Origin: Gammaproteobacteria bacterium
Lineage (GTDB): Bacteria; Pseudomonadota; Gammaproteobacteria; Ga0077536
Direction of reading: 5' to 3'
Length of the DNA stretch: 32,531 bases
NCBI GenBank assembly: GCA_019747795.1
Contig: JAIEQK010000045.1
Span: 1 to 32,531 of the forward strand
Shown: piece after piece, positions 1-7,426 of the stretch
How positions within the stretch are numbered: the stretch's first letter is position 1
Layout: each line of letters opens with the position of its first letter
Notes under the pieces: generated by a model
Told to the model about the DNA's origin: nothing
Databases searched by the model: none
What the model saw: only the letters and a program-made list of their open reading frames with translations
Program-made: the position numbers and the translations under genes

Positions 1-47
1 GTTCGTTATGCATTTTCCAACGCCGCGATTGGTGGTGACAGATAATG

Positions 48-88
48 GGGGACAGACCCGGTTTGCGCACCAACGGTGGTCTGTCCCC
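48..88. repeat. REP-like palindrome 1 (ACAGACC/GGTCTGT family)
   Basis: Two perfect 11-nt inverted arms, GGGGACAGACC at 48-58 and GGTCTGTCCCC at 78-88, are separated by a 19-nt loop. The element lies just past the stop codon of the GDT1-family gene that ends at 110 on the minus strand, so its transcript could fold into a 3' hairpin. The arms share the ACAGACC/GGTCTGT core with the palindromes at 2232-2264 and 23039-23066, which suggests a dispersed extragenic palindrome family. There is no U-tract, so a classical terminator role is uncertain. Confidence 0.65.
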
Positions 89-109
89 GATTCTCCTATC
101 CGGTTCTGG

Positions 110-688
110 TCAGAATCCGAAGCGCGCGCCCATGCCGGCCAGCGTGGCGACACCGAGCAGGGCGAACAGCGCGGCCGCGCTGCCGTGCACCCACTTCATC
201 GGTATGCGCGTCGCGAGCCGCTCGCCGGCGAACACCGCCGGGGTGTCGGCCACCAGCATGCCGAGCGTGGTGCCGAGCACCACCAGCAGCGGCGCGGCAT
301 AGTGCGCCGACATGGCGACGGTCGCCAACTGGGTCTTGTCGCCCATTTCGGCCAGGAAGAAGGTCACCAGGGTCGCGCCGAACACGCCAAGCCGGCCGGC
401 GACCCGTGCTTCGTCGGACTCGATCTCGTCCGGGATCAGCGTCCAGGCCGCCATGCCGAGGAACGAAAGTCCCAGCGCCCAGCGAAGAGTCTGCGGCGCG
501 AGGACCGCGGTGATCCAGGCGCCGAGCGCGCCCGCCAGACCGTGGTTCACCAGGGTCGCGACCAGGATGCCGAGCACGATGGGCAGCGGTTTCTTGAAGC
601 GCGCCGACAACAGGAATGCGAGCAATTGGGTCTTGTCGCCGATTTCAGCGAGGGCGATGACGCCGGAGGAGATGAGCAAGGCTTCCAT
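110..688 (-). CDS. GDT1/TMEM165 (UPF0016) family Mn2+ exporter-like membrane protein
   Basis: This 192-aa protein is almost entirely hydrophobic and carries the two signature repeats of the family, AEIGDKTQ (E15, G17, D18, K19, T20) and AEMGDKTQ (E114, G116, D117, K118, T119). Each lies in the first helix of a three-helix half, giving the usual six-helix inverted-repeat fold. Family members move Mn2+ or Ca2+ across membranes, and bacterial ones are manganese exporters. The ATG at 688 is chosen because the protein aligns from MEALL and a GGAAG lies about 7 nt upstream. Longer in-frame starts would run through the riboswitch. The upstream yybP-ykoY aptamer strongly supports manganese export as the role, with expression rising when Mn2+ is high. 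The inner membrane is the expected location. Confidence 0.93.
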   Translation of the reverse strand: MEALLISSGVIALAEIGDKTQLLAFLLSARFKKPLPIVLGILVATLVNHGLAGALGAWITAVLAPQTLRWALGLSFLGMAAWTLIPDEIESDEARVAGRLGVFGATLVTFFLAEMGDKTQLATVAMSAHYAAPLLVVLGTTLGMLVADTPAVFAGERLATRIPMKWVHGSAAALFALLGVATLAGMGARFGF

Positions 689-752
689 GGAGAACTTCCG
701 GCCGGCACAGGACGCATGACCACGGCACCTCTCCGGCCAGGACGGAGGCGCA

Positions 753-861
753 GTGGTCAAAGGTCTTGCCAGGCTGGGATACTGCGCGCGCCATGGCCGG
801 TGGGCCAAGTGTGTTGACGCGTGCCTTCTCGCGGACGAGAAGCGGCTACTCCCCAATGACG
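753..861 (-). promoter_or_regulatory. yybP-ykoY manganese riboswitch
   Basis: Read on the minus strand, the leader of the GDT1-family gene has the landmarks of the class in order: GGGGAGTAGCC near the 5' end (854-844), the GTCAACACACTTGG loop segment in the middle, and GGCAAGACCTTTGACC at the 3' end (770-755), which closes helix P1 against GTCA at the 5' side. A GC-rich hairpin (CTCCG/CGGAG, about 731-745) and then the Shine-Dalgarno region follow, so control could be by termination or by hiding the ribosome site. Known members bind Mn2+ and turn on exporters of exactly this type. The boundaries are by eye. Confidence 0.88.
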
Positions 862-866
862 TGGCC

Positions 867-872
867 AGTGTA
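867..872 (-). promoter_or_regulatory. candidate -10 element of the riboswitch/GDT1 transcript
   Basis: The minus strand reads TACACT here. Transcription starting about 7 nt downstream would begin at about 860, right at the first base of the riboswitch aptamer. No good -35 is visible at 17 nt (TCGCTT/TTCGCG-like only), so the call rests on the -10 and its position. Confidence 0.35.
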
Positions 873-983
873 CCAGCCCGGCCGCCGCGAAGCGACCGCG
901 CGCCGCCCATGGCGCACCCTGGTATTGATCCCGATCACGCGTCAGCCTGTCGTGGCGCGTCGTGTGGGGCGCGGAGGAGAGTG

Positions 984-2210
984 ATGGACAAGCAGAGTTT
1001 CTATCGTGACGCGCGCGGCGATCTCACCGGACCGCTGGCCGGTGTGCGGGTGCTGGATGCGACGACCGCGTGGTCCGGCCCGATGGCGGGTTGCCTGCTG
1101 GCCGACCTGGGCGCGGACGTGGTGCGCATCGTGCCGCCCGGTGACCCGGGGCTCCGCTGGCCGCCGCACCTGCCGGGCACATCCGCGCGGTCCTTCGCCG
1201 AGGAGACGGTCAACCGCAACAAGCGCAGTGTGGCGCTCGACCTGCGCCAGGCCGCGGGCGCCGAAGTCTTCCTGCGCCTGGTGCGGGACGCCGACGTCGT
1301 GCTCGAGAACTTCAAGCCCGGCACGCTCGACGGCTGGGGAGTCGGCTATCGGCAGTGCGCCGCGGCGAAGCCGGACCTGGTGTTCGTGTCGATCAGCGGC
1401 TGGGGACAGTTCGGCCCGCGTCACGCGCGGCCGGGCTACGATCCCGCCGCGCTCGCCTACGGCGGGTGGCAGTCCTTGAACGGCTCGCCCGACGGGCCGC
1501 CGACCAAGGCGCCCACCTTCCTGTGCGACGATCTCGCAGGCCTGCACGCGGCGCTCTCGGCGCTCGCGGCCCTCCATCATCGTGGCCGGACAGGTGAAGG
1601 CCAGCACGTCGACGTCGCGCTGCTGGACGCGATCCTGTTCCAGTCCAACGGTCTCCTGACACTAGGCGCAAGCGAGGTGCCCCTGCAGCGCTGGGGCAAC
1701 GAACTCGCGGTCTCGGCGCCCAGCAACAACTACGCCTGCTCCGACGGGCACGTCTACATCGGCCTGGTGCTGGACAGCCACTGGCGCGCGTTGTGCGAAG
1801 TGATGGGCCGGCCCGAGTTCGCCAGCGCGCCCGGTTTCGCCACCAACCTCGAGCGAGTCGAGCAACGCCAGGCGATCAATGCGCTCGTCGGTGGCTGGGC
1901 CGCGACGCGCACCCGCGCCGAGATCCTCGCCGCGCTGGACGCGGCCGGCATCGTCTGCGCGCCGGTCAACGACTACGCCACCGCCGCCCGCGACGCGCAC
2001 GTGCTGGCCCGCGACATGCTGCAGCCGACCGTGCTGTCGGATGGCTCGACCGTGCCGCTGACCGGCCCGGCGGCGAAGTTCTCCCGTACGCCCACCCGCG
2101 TGCGTCACGCCGCGCCCGTGCCGGGCGCGCAGACCGAGGAAGTGCTGACGGCGGCGGGCTACGACGAAGCGAGCCTCGCGCGACTGCGGGCGCAGGGCGC
2201 CATCGGCTGA
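984..2210 (+). CDS. CaiB/BaiF (class III) CoA transferase
   Basis: This 408-aa protein has the standard class III CoA-transferase layout: an N-terminal segment GVRVLDATTAWSGPMAGCLLA followed by ADLGADVVRI (about residues 20-50), RNKRSVALDL (78-87), VVLENFKPG (105-113), SISGWGQFGP (136-145) and GEGQHVDVALLDA (204-216). Asp182 in the CDDLAGLH segment aligns with the catalytic Asp that forms the acyl-anhydride and CoA-thioester intermediates. The family moves CoA between carboxylic acids or racemises 2-methylacyl-CoAs; the substrate cannot be read here. ATG 984 is chosen because GGAGGA lies 6-7 nt upstream and the homologous region begins soon after. Residues further upstream in the frame have no family match. 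The gene is divergent from the riboswitch-controlled transporter, with no operon partner on its strand. Confidence 0.92.
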   Translation: MDKQSFYRDARGDLTGPLAGVRVLDATTAWSGPMAGCLLADLGADVVRIVPPGDPGLRWPPHLPGTSARSFAEETVNRNKRSVALDLRQAAGAEVFLRLVRDADVVLENFKPGTLDGWGVGYRQCAAAKPDLVFVSISGWGQFGPRHARPGYDPAALAYGGWQSLNGSPDGPPTKAPTFLCDDLAGLHAALSALAALHHRGRTGEGQHVDVALLDAILFQSNGLLTLGASEVPLQRWGNELAVSAPSNNYACSDGHVYIGLVLDSHWRALCEVMGRPEFASAPGFATNLERVEQRQAINALVGGWAATRTRAEILAALDAAGIVCAPVNDYATAARDAHVLARDMLQPTVLSDGSTVPLTGPAAKFSRTPTRVRHAAPVPGAQTEEVLTAAGYDEASLARLRAQGAIG

Positions 2211-2231
2211 GCGCCGAACGGCGCTCGAATA

Positions 2232-2264
2232 CACAGACCTGGTTTGTTCGAAGCCAGGTCTGTG
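2232..2264. repeat. REP-like palindrome 2, possible bidirectional terminator
   Basis: Perfect 11-nt arms CACAGACCTGG (2232-2242) and CCAGGTCTGTG (2254-2264) enclose an 11-nt loop. The element fills the short space between the convergent ends of the CoA transferase gene (stop 2210) and the cupin gene (stop at 2272), where a hairpin would serve both transcripts. The ACAGACC/GGTCTGT core is shared with the palindromes at 48-88 and 23039-23066. Confidence 0.65.
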
Positions 2265-2271
2265 CCCCGGT

Positions 2272-2547
2272 TCAGGGCACGCGCTTGCTGAACAGGAAGC
2301 GGGCGCCTTCCGGCCCGTATTCCTCGTGATGGGGAATGCCGCTTGCCAGCGTAAAGGTGTCGCCCGGCCCGCAGGTGAAGGTACCGGTTGCCGCGACCAC
2401 GGTGATCTTCCCCGCCAGGATCAGGGCCGAGGCGGTGAACTCGTGGCTGTGCTCGGTGGTGGCGAAGTTGGGGTCGCGCACCGCTTCGACGGGCGATTCG
2501 AAGCCCTGCTCGGCGAGCGAGGCACGAAAGTCGGCTTCGGTCATCAT
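2272..2547 (-). CDS. small cupin-domain protein
   Basis: This 91-aa protein is a single cupin barrel. Motif 1 is EHSHEFTASALILAGKITV (residues 32-50, metal-ligand candidates His33 and His35 with Glu36) and motif 2 is CGPGDTFTLASGIPHHEEYG (59-78, with His73/His74). No other domain is present. The ATG at 2547 has AGGAG about 8 nt upstream; a second ATG follows directly. It lies 71 nt downstream of the tandem carboxymuconolactone-decarboxylase-like gene on the same strand, and such cupin/CMD pairs are common in small peroxide- or lactone-related operons. The substrate is unknown. A sensory or metal-binding role is as likely as an enzymatic one. Confidence 0.85.
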   Translation of the reverse strand: MMTEADFRASLAEQGFESPVEAVRDPNFATTEHSHEFTASALILAGKITVVAATGTFTCGPGDTFTLASGIPHHEEYGPEGARFLFSKRVP

Positions 2548-2583
2548 GGCGTTGTCTCCTCTTGGATGCGAATCTCGTTGCAG

Positions 2584-2609
2584 GGACAGGCCGCGTACGC
2601 GCCCTGTCC
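2584..2609. repeat. 26-bp interrupted palindrome between CMD-like and cupin genes
   Basis: The 26 bp are GGACAGG (2584-2590), a central perfect palindrome CGCGTACGCG (2592-2601) and CCTGTCC (2603-2609), broken only by a C/C mismatch on each side of the centre. The element lies 3' of the CMD-like gene and 37 nt before the cupin start. It could be an RNA hairpin adjusting cupin expression, an operator for a dimeric regulator, or a degenerate relative of the GGGACAG palindromes elsewhere in the window. Confidence 0.5.
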
Positions 2610-2618
2610 GTTCTTCAT

Positions 2619-3437
2619 TCAGACGCGTGCGTCCAGCTTCGCGAAGGCGGCCTTCATCGCGCGCGCGCCTTCGACCGCGCGCGGAATGCCGCCGTAGATG
2701 GTCATCTGTACCATGATCTCCTCGACCTCCTCGCGCGTGAGGCCATGGTTGAGCCCGGCGGGAATGTGGAAGGCCAGCTCGTCGGCCCGGCTCAGCACGG
2801 TGAGAATGGCGATCACCGCCATGCTGCGATCGCGGCGGCTCAAGGCCGGGCGCGACCACACGTCGCCGAAGGCCCACAGGTAGGCGATGCGCCCGACCTC
2901 GCCGAGATGGCCGATCAAGGCCGCCATGTCGTCGGCCGGGTCCGCGAGCGCCTTGCCCTTGGTGAGCGTCTGGCGCACGTCTGCGGCGCGGCGCATGCGC
3001 TCTTCGTCGTCGAGCTTGTCGCCGGCCGCGCGCGGCGGCAGCTGCTCCACGCCGTCCAGCGCGCGGAAGCGCGCGTCGATCACGCGGCTCGCCTGCATGG
3101 CCATCGGGTAACCGGCGTAGGCCGCGACGTGCAGCAGCAGTTCTTCGAGCTCCGCGCGCGTGAGCCCGTTGTTGAGTCCGAAGCCGGTGTGCAGGCCGAG
3201 TTCCTCGGTGCTGCCGATGGTCGCCAGCACGCTGATCACGATGAGGCTGCGATCGCGCCGCGAGAGCTGCGGCCGCGCCCACACATCGCCCAGCACCACG
3301 TCAACCGCAAAGGTGCCGAGCGGGCCGAGCCGCGCGCTCATCGCCTGCGCGGCATCTTCTTGCATGGCGCCGGCGGTGAAGCCGTGGAGAACCTCGAGCG
3401 CGTCGGCGTGGCGTTCGGCGTAGGTGCGAGATTTCAT
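2619..3437 (-). CDS. tandem carboxymuconolactone decarboxylase (CMD)-like protein
   Basis: The 272-aa protein holds two copies of the CMD helical domain, about residues 40-125 and 180-265. Both contain GDVW-x-RP-x-LSRRDRS (from 50 and 191) followed by GLN-x-GLTR-x-E-x-EE (87 and 228). The protein has no cysteine at all, so it is not an AhpD-type peroxidase using a CxxC pair. It resembles the lactone/decarboxylase side of the family, in which a protomer can be built from two fused domains. ATG 3437 has GGAG 8 nt upstream; an in-frame ATG six codons earlier is possible. It is upstream of the cupin gene in a likely two-gene operon. The substrate is not evident, and no other beta-ketoadipate genes are nearby. 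Confidence 0.87.
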   Translation of the reverse strand: MKSRTYAERHADALEVLHGFTAGAMQEDAAQAMSARLGPLGTFAVDVVLGDVWARPQLSRRDRSLIVISVLATIGSTEELGLHTGFGLNNGLTRAELEELLLHVAAYAGYPMAMQASRVIDARFRALDGVEQLPPRAAGDKLDDEERMRRAADVRQTLTKGKALADPADDMAALIGHLGEVGRIAYLWAFGDVWSRPALSRRDRSMAVIAILTVLSRADELAFHIPAGLNHGLTREEVEEIMVQMTIYGGIPRAVEGARAMKAAFAKLDARV

Positions 3438-3719
3438 GAGCGCTGCTCCGTGCATCGAGGAGGGTGGACGCGGGACCTCGCCGTCGCCGCGTGGCGAAGG
3501 CCTGCGGCGATTGTAGGCGTTCCGGCGCGGCGAGGGGCAACCGTGGCGAGCTCCCGTCCCCTGGCGAGGGTCCGCAGGCCGGCTACCATGGCGAGGTGGG
3601 CGCTTGCGAGCGCGCCGCGGCCGCGCGGTAACCAAGGACGTGCGCGCTGCGAACTAACCGATGACCCCGGCGCCGGTCGCCCCGTCGTCGGTCCCTGCTA
3701 CACGTAAAGGAAAGTCCAC

Positions 3720-4982
3720 TTGAATGCCAGGCAACTGTTCCTGCTCCTGCTCGGCCTGTTCGCGGCGTCCGCGTCCTTCGGCGCCATGCCCGAGCCGTCG
3801 TCCGCCACCAGCCACGTAAAGACCATCGTGCTCGGCGCCGGTTGCTTCTGGGGCGCCGAGAAGGGCTACGAGGCGCTCGACGGCGTGGAGGACGCCGTCT
3901 CCGGCTACGCCGACGGGCGCGGCGTGGAGCCCGACTACGAAGCCATCAGCAGCCTCGCGCACCGTCGCGACCCGGACAATTACGCGGAGGTGGTCCAGGT
4001 GCGCTACAACATCGAGGTGCTGAGCACGCGGGCACTGCTGCAGCACTTCTTCGAGCAACACGATCCGACGCAGCTGAATCGCCAGGGCAACGACGTCGGC
4101 ACCCAGTATCGTTCGACCATCCTGTACGCCGACGAGGAACAGCGCGCCACCGCGGAGCAAGTGCTGGACGAATACCAGAAGCTGCTCACCGCCGCCGGTC
4201 GCGGCGCCATCGTCACCACCATCAAGCCGCTCGAGACCTTCCATCCGGCCGAGGACTATCACCAGGACTACCTGGCGAAGAACCCGCGCGGCTATTGTCC
4301 CGATCACGCGACCGGCGTGCGCTTCGCCGCGACGACCACACCGCCGCCGGACAACGCCGCGCTGCTGCGCGGCAAGCACGTGCTGGTGCTCGAAGCCGAG
4401 CACTGTCCGTTCTGCGCGCGCTTCCGTCGCGACGTCACCGATGCCTATGCCGGGAGCGTGCCGCTCACCCATCGTCGTGCCGACCAGCTGCAGGGCCTGA
4501 CGCTCAAGACGCCCACCTGGGCGACGCCGACGGTGTACTTCCTCGACAACGGCAAGGAAGTCAGCGGCCACCAGGGCTACATGAGCGCGGCCGACTTCTA
4601 CCGTGCGCTCGGTCGCGCCAAGCTCGGCGACAGTGATGCCTTTCACGTCGCCTTCGACAAGTCGACCGACCGTCGCTTCTGCTGGAGCTACGAGAAGTTG
4701 AAGCACACGCCGGACGGTGTGTTCGTCGACAAGCTCTCCGGCGCGCCCTTGTTCGATACGCGTGACCGTTTCGATTCCGGCTCGGGCTGGCTGTCCTTCA
4801 CCCGCTCGGTGGAGGGCGCCACCGTGGAACAGTCGGACGACAGCCACGGCATGCAGCGCACCGAAGTGTTGTCCAAGAGCACCGGGATTCATCTCGGCCA
4901 CGTGTTCGACGACGGGCCGGACGGCAAGCCGCGCTATTGCATCAACGCGACGGTGCTGGAGTTCAAACCGCGCGCGCACTGA
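3720..4982 (+). CDS. msrAB: exported MsrA-thioredoxin-MsrB fusion (methionine sulfoxide reductase)
   Basis: A 420-aa protein with three catalytic parts. Residues 1-22 are a signal peptide (charged start, LFLLLLGLFAASASFGA, cleavage after SFGA). MsrA spans about 33-200, with GCFWG (catalytic Cys42) and a likely resolving Cys193 in GYCPDH. A thioredoxin-like domain spans about 215-305, with CPFC (Cys229, Cys232) and the cis-Pro loop ATPT (Pro270). MsrB spans about 305-417, with FDSGSGWLSF (351-360), HLGHVFDDGP (391-400) and catalytic Cys407 in RYCIN. The four zinc cysteines of many MsrBs are absent. The start is TTG at 3720: AAGGAAAG lies 7 nt upstream, only this frame gives the signal peptide, and the nearby ATG is out of frame. 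The likely role is periplasmic repair of both methionine-sulfoxide diastereomers. The domain order differs from Neisseria PilB, where thioredoxin comes first. Confidence 0.93.
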   Translation: MNARQLFLLLLGLFAASASFGAMPEPSSATSHVKTIVLGAGCFWGAEKGYEALDGVEDAVSGYADGRGVEPDYEAISSLAHRRDPDNYAEVVQVRYNIEVLSTRALLQHFFEQHDPTQLNRQGNDVGTQYRSTILYADEEQRATAEQVLDEYQKLLTAAGRGAIVTTIKPLETFHPAEDYHQDYLAKNPRGYCPDHATGVRFAATTTPPPDNAALLRGKHVLVLEAEHCPFCARFRRDVTDAYAGSVPLTHRRADQLQGLTLKTPTWATPTVYFLDNGKEVSGHQGYMSAADFYRALGRAKLGDSDAFHVAFDKSTDRRFCWSYEKLKHTPDGVFVDKLSGAPLFDTRDRFDSGSGWLSFTRSVEGATVEQSDDSHGMQRTEVLSKSTGIHLGHVFDDGPDGKPRYCINATVLEFKPRAH

Positions 4983-5095
4983 AGGCGGCGGGACGAGGCG
5001 TGGTCGCGGCGGCGGAGATGCCCGTGCCTTGGGGCTCACAGGCATCCCGTGCGCTTGGGCCGAGTCCGCGAACGGCGCTCGCTGGCGCGTGCCCG

Positions 5096-5470
5096 CTACG
5101 GCTGGAGGTAGTAGCGGCCCTTGTAGCTGCGGGTCGCGAGCTCCATTTCGCCGATCACCAGGATTGCCCGTCCGTCGGGCGTCAGGGTTTGGCCCCGAGT
5201 GCGCCACTTGTGTCCGGGCAAGGTCTGCATGGTGCCCGACACTTCGGCGTCCAGGACCTTGCCGTCTCGAAGGTAGGCCACGCCGACCGTGGTGAAGCTG
5301 CCGTTCTGCAGATCCCGCGTGCGTAGCTGCATGGTCGCCAGCGTGGTCGCCTCCCATGCGCCCTGAATGACGCCCTCGAAGTTGATCTCGAAGTGCTTCG
5401 CGCCATCTGGGGCATTGCGCACCGTCACCGAGGTCACCGTGTAGTCAAAGCTCGCGATTTCCTGCTCCAT
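5096..5470 (-). CDS. hypothetical protein, predicted beta-rich, 124 aa
   Basis: I do not recognise a family. The 124-aa sequence alternates short hydrophobic and polar stretches with many Thr/Val residues (YTVTSVTVRNA, TTLATMQLRTRD, AILVIGEMELATRSYKGRYY), as expected for an all-beta barrel or sandwich. It has no cysteine, no signal peptide and no membrane segment. The ATG at 5470 is preferred over that at 5476 because AAGGAG lies 8 nt before the former and only 2 nt before the latter. It is convergent with the Msr fusion (113 nt between stops) and transcribed alone. A lipocalin- or DUF3224-like fold is a guess only. Confidence 0.6.
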   Translation of the reverse strand: MEQEIASFDYTVTSVTVRNAPDGAKHFEINFEGVIQGAWEATTLATMQLRTRDLQNGSFTTVGVAYLRDGKVLDAEVSGTMQTLPGHKWRTRGQTLTPDGRAILVIGEMELATRSYKGRYYLQP

Positions 5471-5776
5471 TGCCATGGCTCCTTGTCCGATCCCTACATC
5501 ACCCGAACGTCGACGCTCTGGTCCTCGGCGTGTCGCCAGCCTTGCCAGCCGCATGAGGCGATCATGGTAACGAGCCGAACGCCACGGCGCGCTCGTCCGG
5601 TCGGACACGTGGCCGAACCTTGGGCGCGGCCCTGAGCGCGCTGAACGGCATGGCGATGGGTGCGAGGCTGGGCGCCGGTGACGAGCACGAGCGCCAGATG
5701 GCGACGTTGGCGCGCTGGCCGGCCCGCGTGGCGACGTCGAGCGTGACGTCGGTGCGAAGGGGCCGGCCGGCGTGAC
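5471..5776. other. intergenic stretch without recognised gene
   Basis: About 300 nt lie between the unrecognised gene ending its 5' side at 5470 and the GST stop at 5777. I see no convincing ORF on either strand, no strong hairpin with a U-tract and no good promoter match. It must hold the promoter of the 5096-5470 gene and the 3' end of the GST transcript. Confidence 0.5.
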
Positions 5777-6415
5777 TCAAGCTGGCGGCGTCGCCGCCGG
5801 CCCCGCGAGCGCCATGGCCTTCACGTAGGCCGGGCGGCTGGTGACGCGCTGCACGTAGGCCTGCGTGTTGGGCAGGTCCTCGATGCCGCGGCCGCCGAAC
5901 AGTGGCAGCGAGGTCAGGGTGAACATCGACATGATGTCGGCGCAGGTGAACTCGGCGCCGCCCAGATAGGGCGCGTCGCCGAGGCGCTTCTCGAGATAAC
6001 CGTAGTAGCCCGCTTCGCGGCGCGCGATGAGGCCGGCCACGCGTTCGGCTTCGGGTCCCGTGGCGGGGCCGGCGTTCAGACCCATGCGGCCGAGGAACAG
6101 ACCCATGATGTTGTTGTTGAACTGCAGCCAGTAGAGGTAGTGCGGGTAGTCCGGCTGGTCGGGATGCACGGTGAGGCGTCCGCCGCCGTGACGGTGGCAG
6201 AGGTATTCGACGATGGCGGTCGACTCGGCCATCACGAGATCGCCGTCGGTGATGACCGGCGCGGTGGAGGCGGGGTGCAGCGCGAGGTAGTCGGCCGGCA
6301 TGAGGCCGTTCTCCTGGCGGCGGTACCACTTCAGCTGGTAGGGCAGACCGAGTTCCTCGGCGAGCCAGACGATGCGGTCGGATTGCGACACGCCAAGGTG
6401 ATGGATGATGAGCAT
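5777..6415 (-). CDS. glutathione S-transferase family protein
   Basis: This 212-aa protein has the GST two-domain layout. The N-terminal thioredoxin fold (about 1-80) carries SQSDRIVWLAEEL with Ser10/Ser12 as the candidate thiol-activating residue, the cis-Pro loop TAPV (Pro53) and the gamma-glutamyl-binding pair Glu64-Ser65 in AESTAIVEYL. The helical C-terminal domain (about 90-205) includes FTCADIMSMF, the N-capping box/hydrophobic staple region. ATG 6415 has GGAG 8 nt upstream. The gene lies 115 nt downstream of the HAD phosphatase gene on the same strand, so it may be the last gene of the mutase operon or be transcribed separately. The electrophile substrate is unknown. Confidence 0.9.
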   Translation of the reverse strand: MLIIHHLGVSQSDRIVWLAEELGLPYQLKWYRRQENGLMPADYLALHPASTAPVITDGDLVMAESTAIVEYLCHRHGGGRLTVHPDQPDYPHYLYWLQFNNNIMGLFLGRMGLNAGPATGPEAERVAGLIARREAGYYGYLEKRLGDAPYLGGAEFTCADIMSMFTLTSLPLFGGRGIEDLPNTQAYVQRVTSRPAYVKAMALAGPAATPPA

Positions 6416-6530
6416 GACTGGTCTCCGGCTAACGGCCTGTGGGGCCTGGGGATTGGTTCGATGATTCGCTGGATGCTCGGCCATTGTCGCGCAGTCGGGC
6501 GTCGCACTGAACGCACGCGCGCGGCGCGCC

Positions 6531-7013
6531 TCAGCCCAAGAGTCGGAAGCGCTCCAGGAACTCGCGTACGCAGCCGTCGCCGCCGCGGCGTTCCAGCACC
6601 ACGTCGCAGATCGCCTTGACCCGCTCCATGGCGTCCGCCGGGCATGCGGCCACGCCCACCGCCTCCAGCACCGGCAGGTCGTTGATGTCATCGCCGATGT
6701 AGGCCACCTGGGCAAGCTCGAGGCCGAGTGTCGCGCACCAGCCGCCGAGCACCTCGAGCTTGGGTGCCTGGCCGACGTACACGTGTTGTACTTCCATCAT
6801 CTTCGCGCGATGCACGATCGCGCCGTCCACCAGGCTGTGGCTGATGAGGCCGATCTCCAGGCCGCGGGCCACGGCCCGCTTCACGCCGAGTCCATCCTTG
6901 GCGTTGAACTTGCGGCACTGTTCGCCGGAGTCCAGCACGTAGATGCCGCCGTCGGTGAGGGTGCCGTCCACGTCGAGCGCGAGCAGACGGATGTCCTGTG
7001 TCGTGTTCGTCAT
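6531..7013 (-). CDS. KdsC-like HAD-superfamily phosphatase
   Basis: This 160-aa protein is a capless C0-type HAD phosphatase. Motif I is DVDGTLTDG (nucleophile Asp14, acid/base Asp16), motif II is the LIS segment with Ser58, motif III is Lys85 in PKLEVL, and motif IV is GDDINDLPVL (Asp108, Asp109). This matches the KDO-8-phosphate phosphatase (KdsC) subgroup in length and motif I context. However, the usual GR-x-S after motif II is replaced here by HSL, so the substrate may differ. No other KDO genes are nearby. The start codon follows the B12-subunit stop by 17 nt with only a weak, distant GAGGA, so translation probably depends on the upstream gene. A role in the mutase pathway or in lipid A synthesis cannot be separated from sequence alone. 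Confidence 0.8.
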   Translation of the reverse strand: MTNTTQDIRLLALDVDGTLTDGGIYVLDSGEQCRKFNAKDGLGVKRAVARGLEIGLISHSLVDGAIVHRAKMMEVQHVYVGQAPKLEVLGGWCATLGLELAQVAYIGDDINDLPVLEAVGVAACPADAMERVKAICDVVLERRGGDGCVREFLERFRLLG

Positions 7014-7030
7014 GCGCGGGTCTGCAGTCC

Positions 7031-7426
7031 TCAGCGTCCGACCACGCGGTGGATGCAGGCGCAGATGTCGGCGAGCGCGCTGCCGGGGGTGAAGATCTCC
7101 CGCACGCCGAGCGCGCGCAGATGAGCGAAGTCGGCGTTGGGGATCACACCGCCGGCCAGCACCGGGATGTCTTCGCCACCGGCTTCGGCGAGCGCAGTGA
7201 AGAGATCTTCGAACACCACGTTGTGCGCGCCGGACAGAATGCTCACGCACACCAGGTCGACGTCCTCCTGCACGGCGGCGCCGGCGATGCGTCGCGGACT
7301 GACGCGCAGCCCGGTGTAGATCACCTCCATGCCGTCGTCGCGCAGCGCCTGGGCCAGCACCAGTGCGCCGCGATCGTGGCCGTCCAGGCCGGGCTTGGCC
7401 ACCAGCACGCGCAGCGGCCGGCTCAT
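7031..7426 (-). CDS. B12-binding subunit of acyl-CoA mutase
   Basis: A 131-aa cobalamin-binding domain. It has the D-x-H-x2-G signature in LDGHDRG (Asp15, His17 as lower cobalt ligand, Gly20), the SxL element in VSILSGAH, and the GG element in LAGGVIPNAD. This is the small subunit of the two-protein mutases found in archaea and many bacteria, in which the B12 domain is separate from the catalytic barrel. The ATG at 7426 overlaps the TGA of the large-subunit gene as ATGA, so the two are translationally coupled and should be made in equal amounts. The protein should pair with the 562-aa subunit to isomerise a short branched acyl-CoA, probably methylmalonyl-CoA. Confidence 0.94.
   Translation of the reverse strand: MSRPLRVLVAKPGLDGHDRGALVLAQALRDDGMEVIYTGLRVSPRRIAGAAVQEDVDLVCVSILSGAHNVVFEDLFTALAEAGGEDIPVLAGGVIPNADFAHLRALGVREIFTPGSALADICACIHRVVGR

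Noticed and set aside
8-817. Plus-strand ORF at the left edge
   Set aside because: It is antisense to the GDT1-family gene and part of its riboswitch, and has no recognisable domain.
2619-3437. AhpD-type peroxidase
   Set aside because: The protein contains no cysteine, so the CxxC peroxidatic pair is absent.
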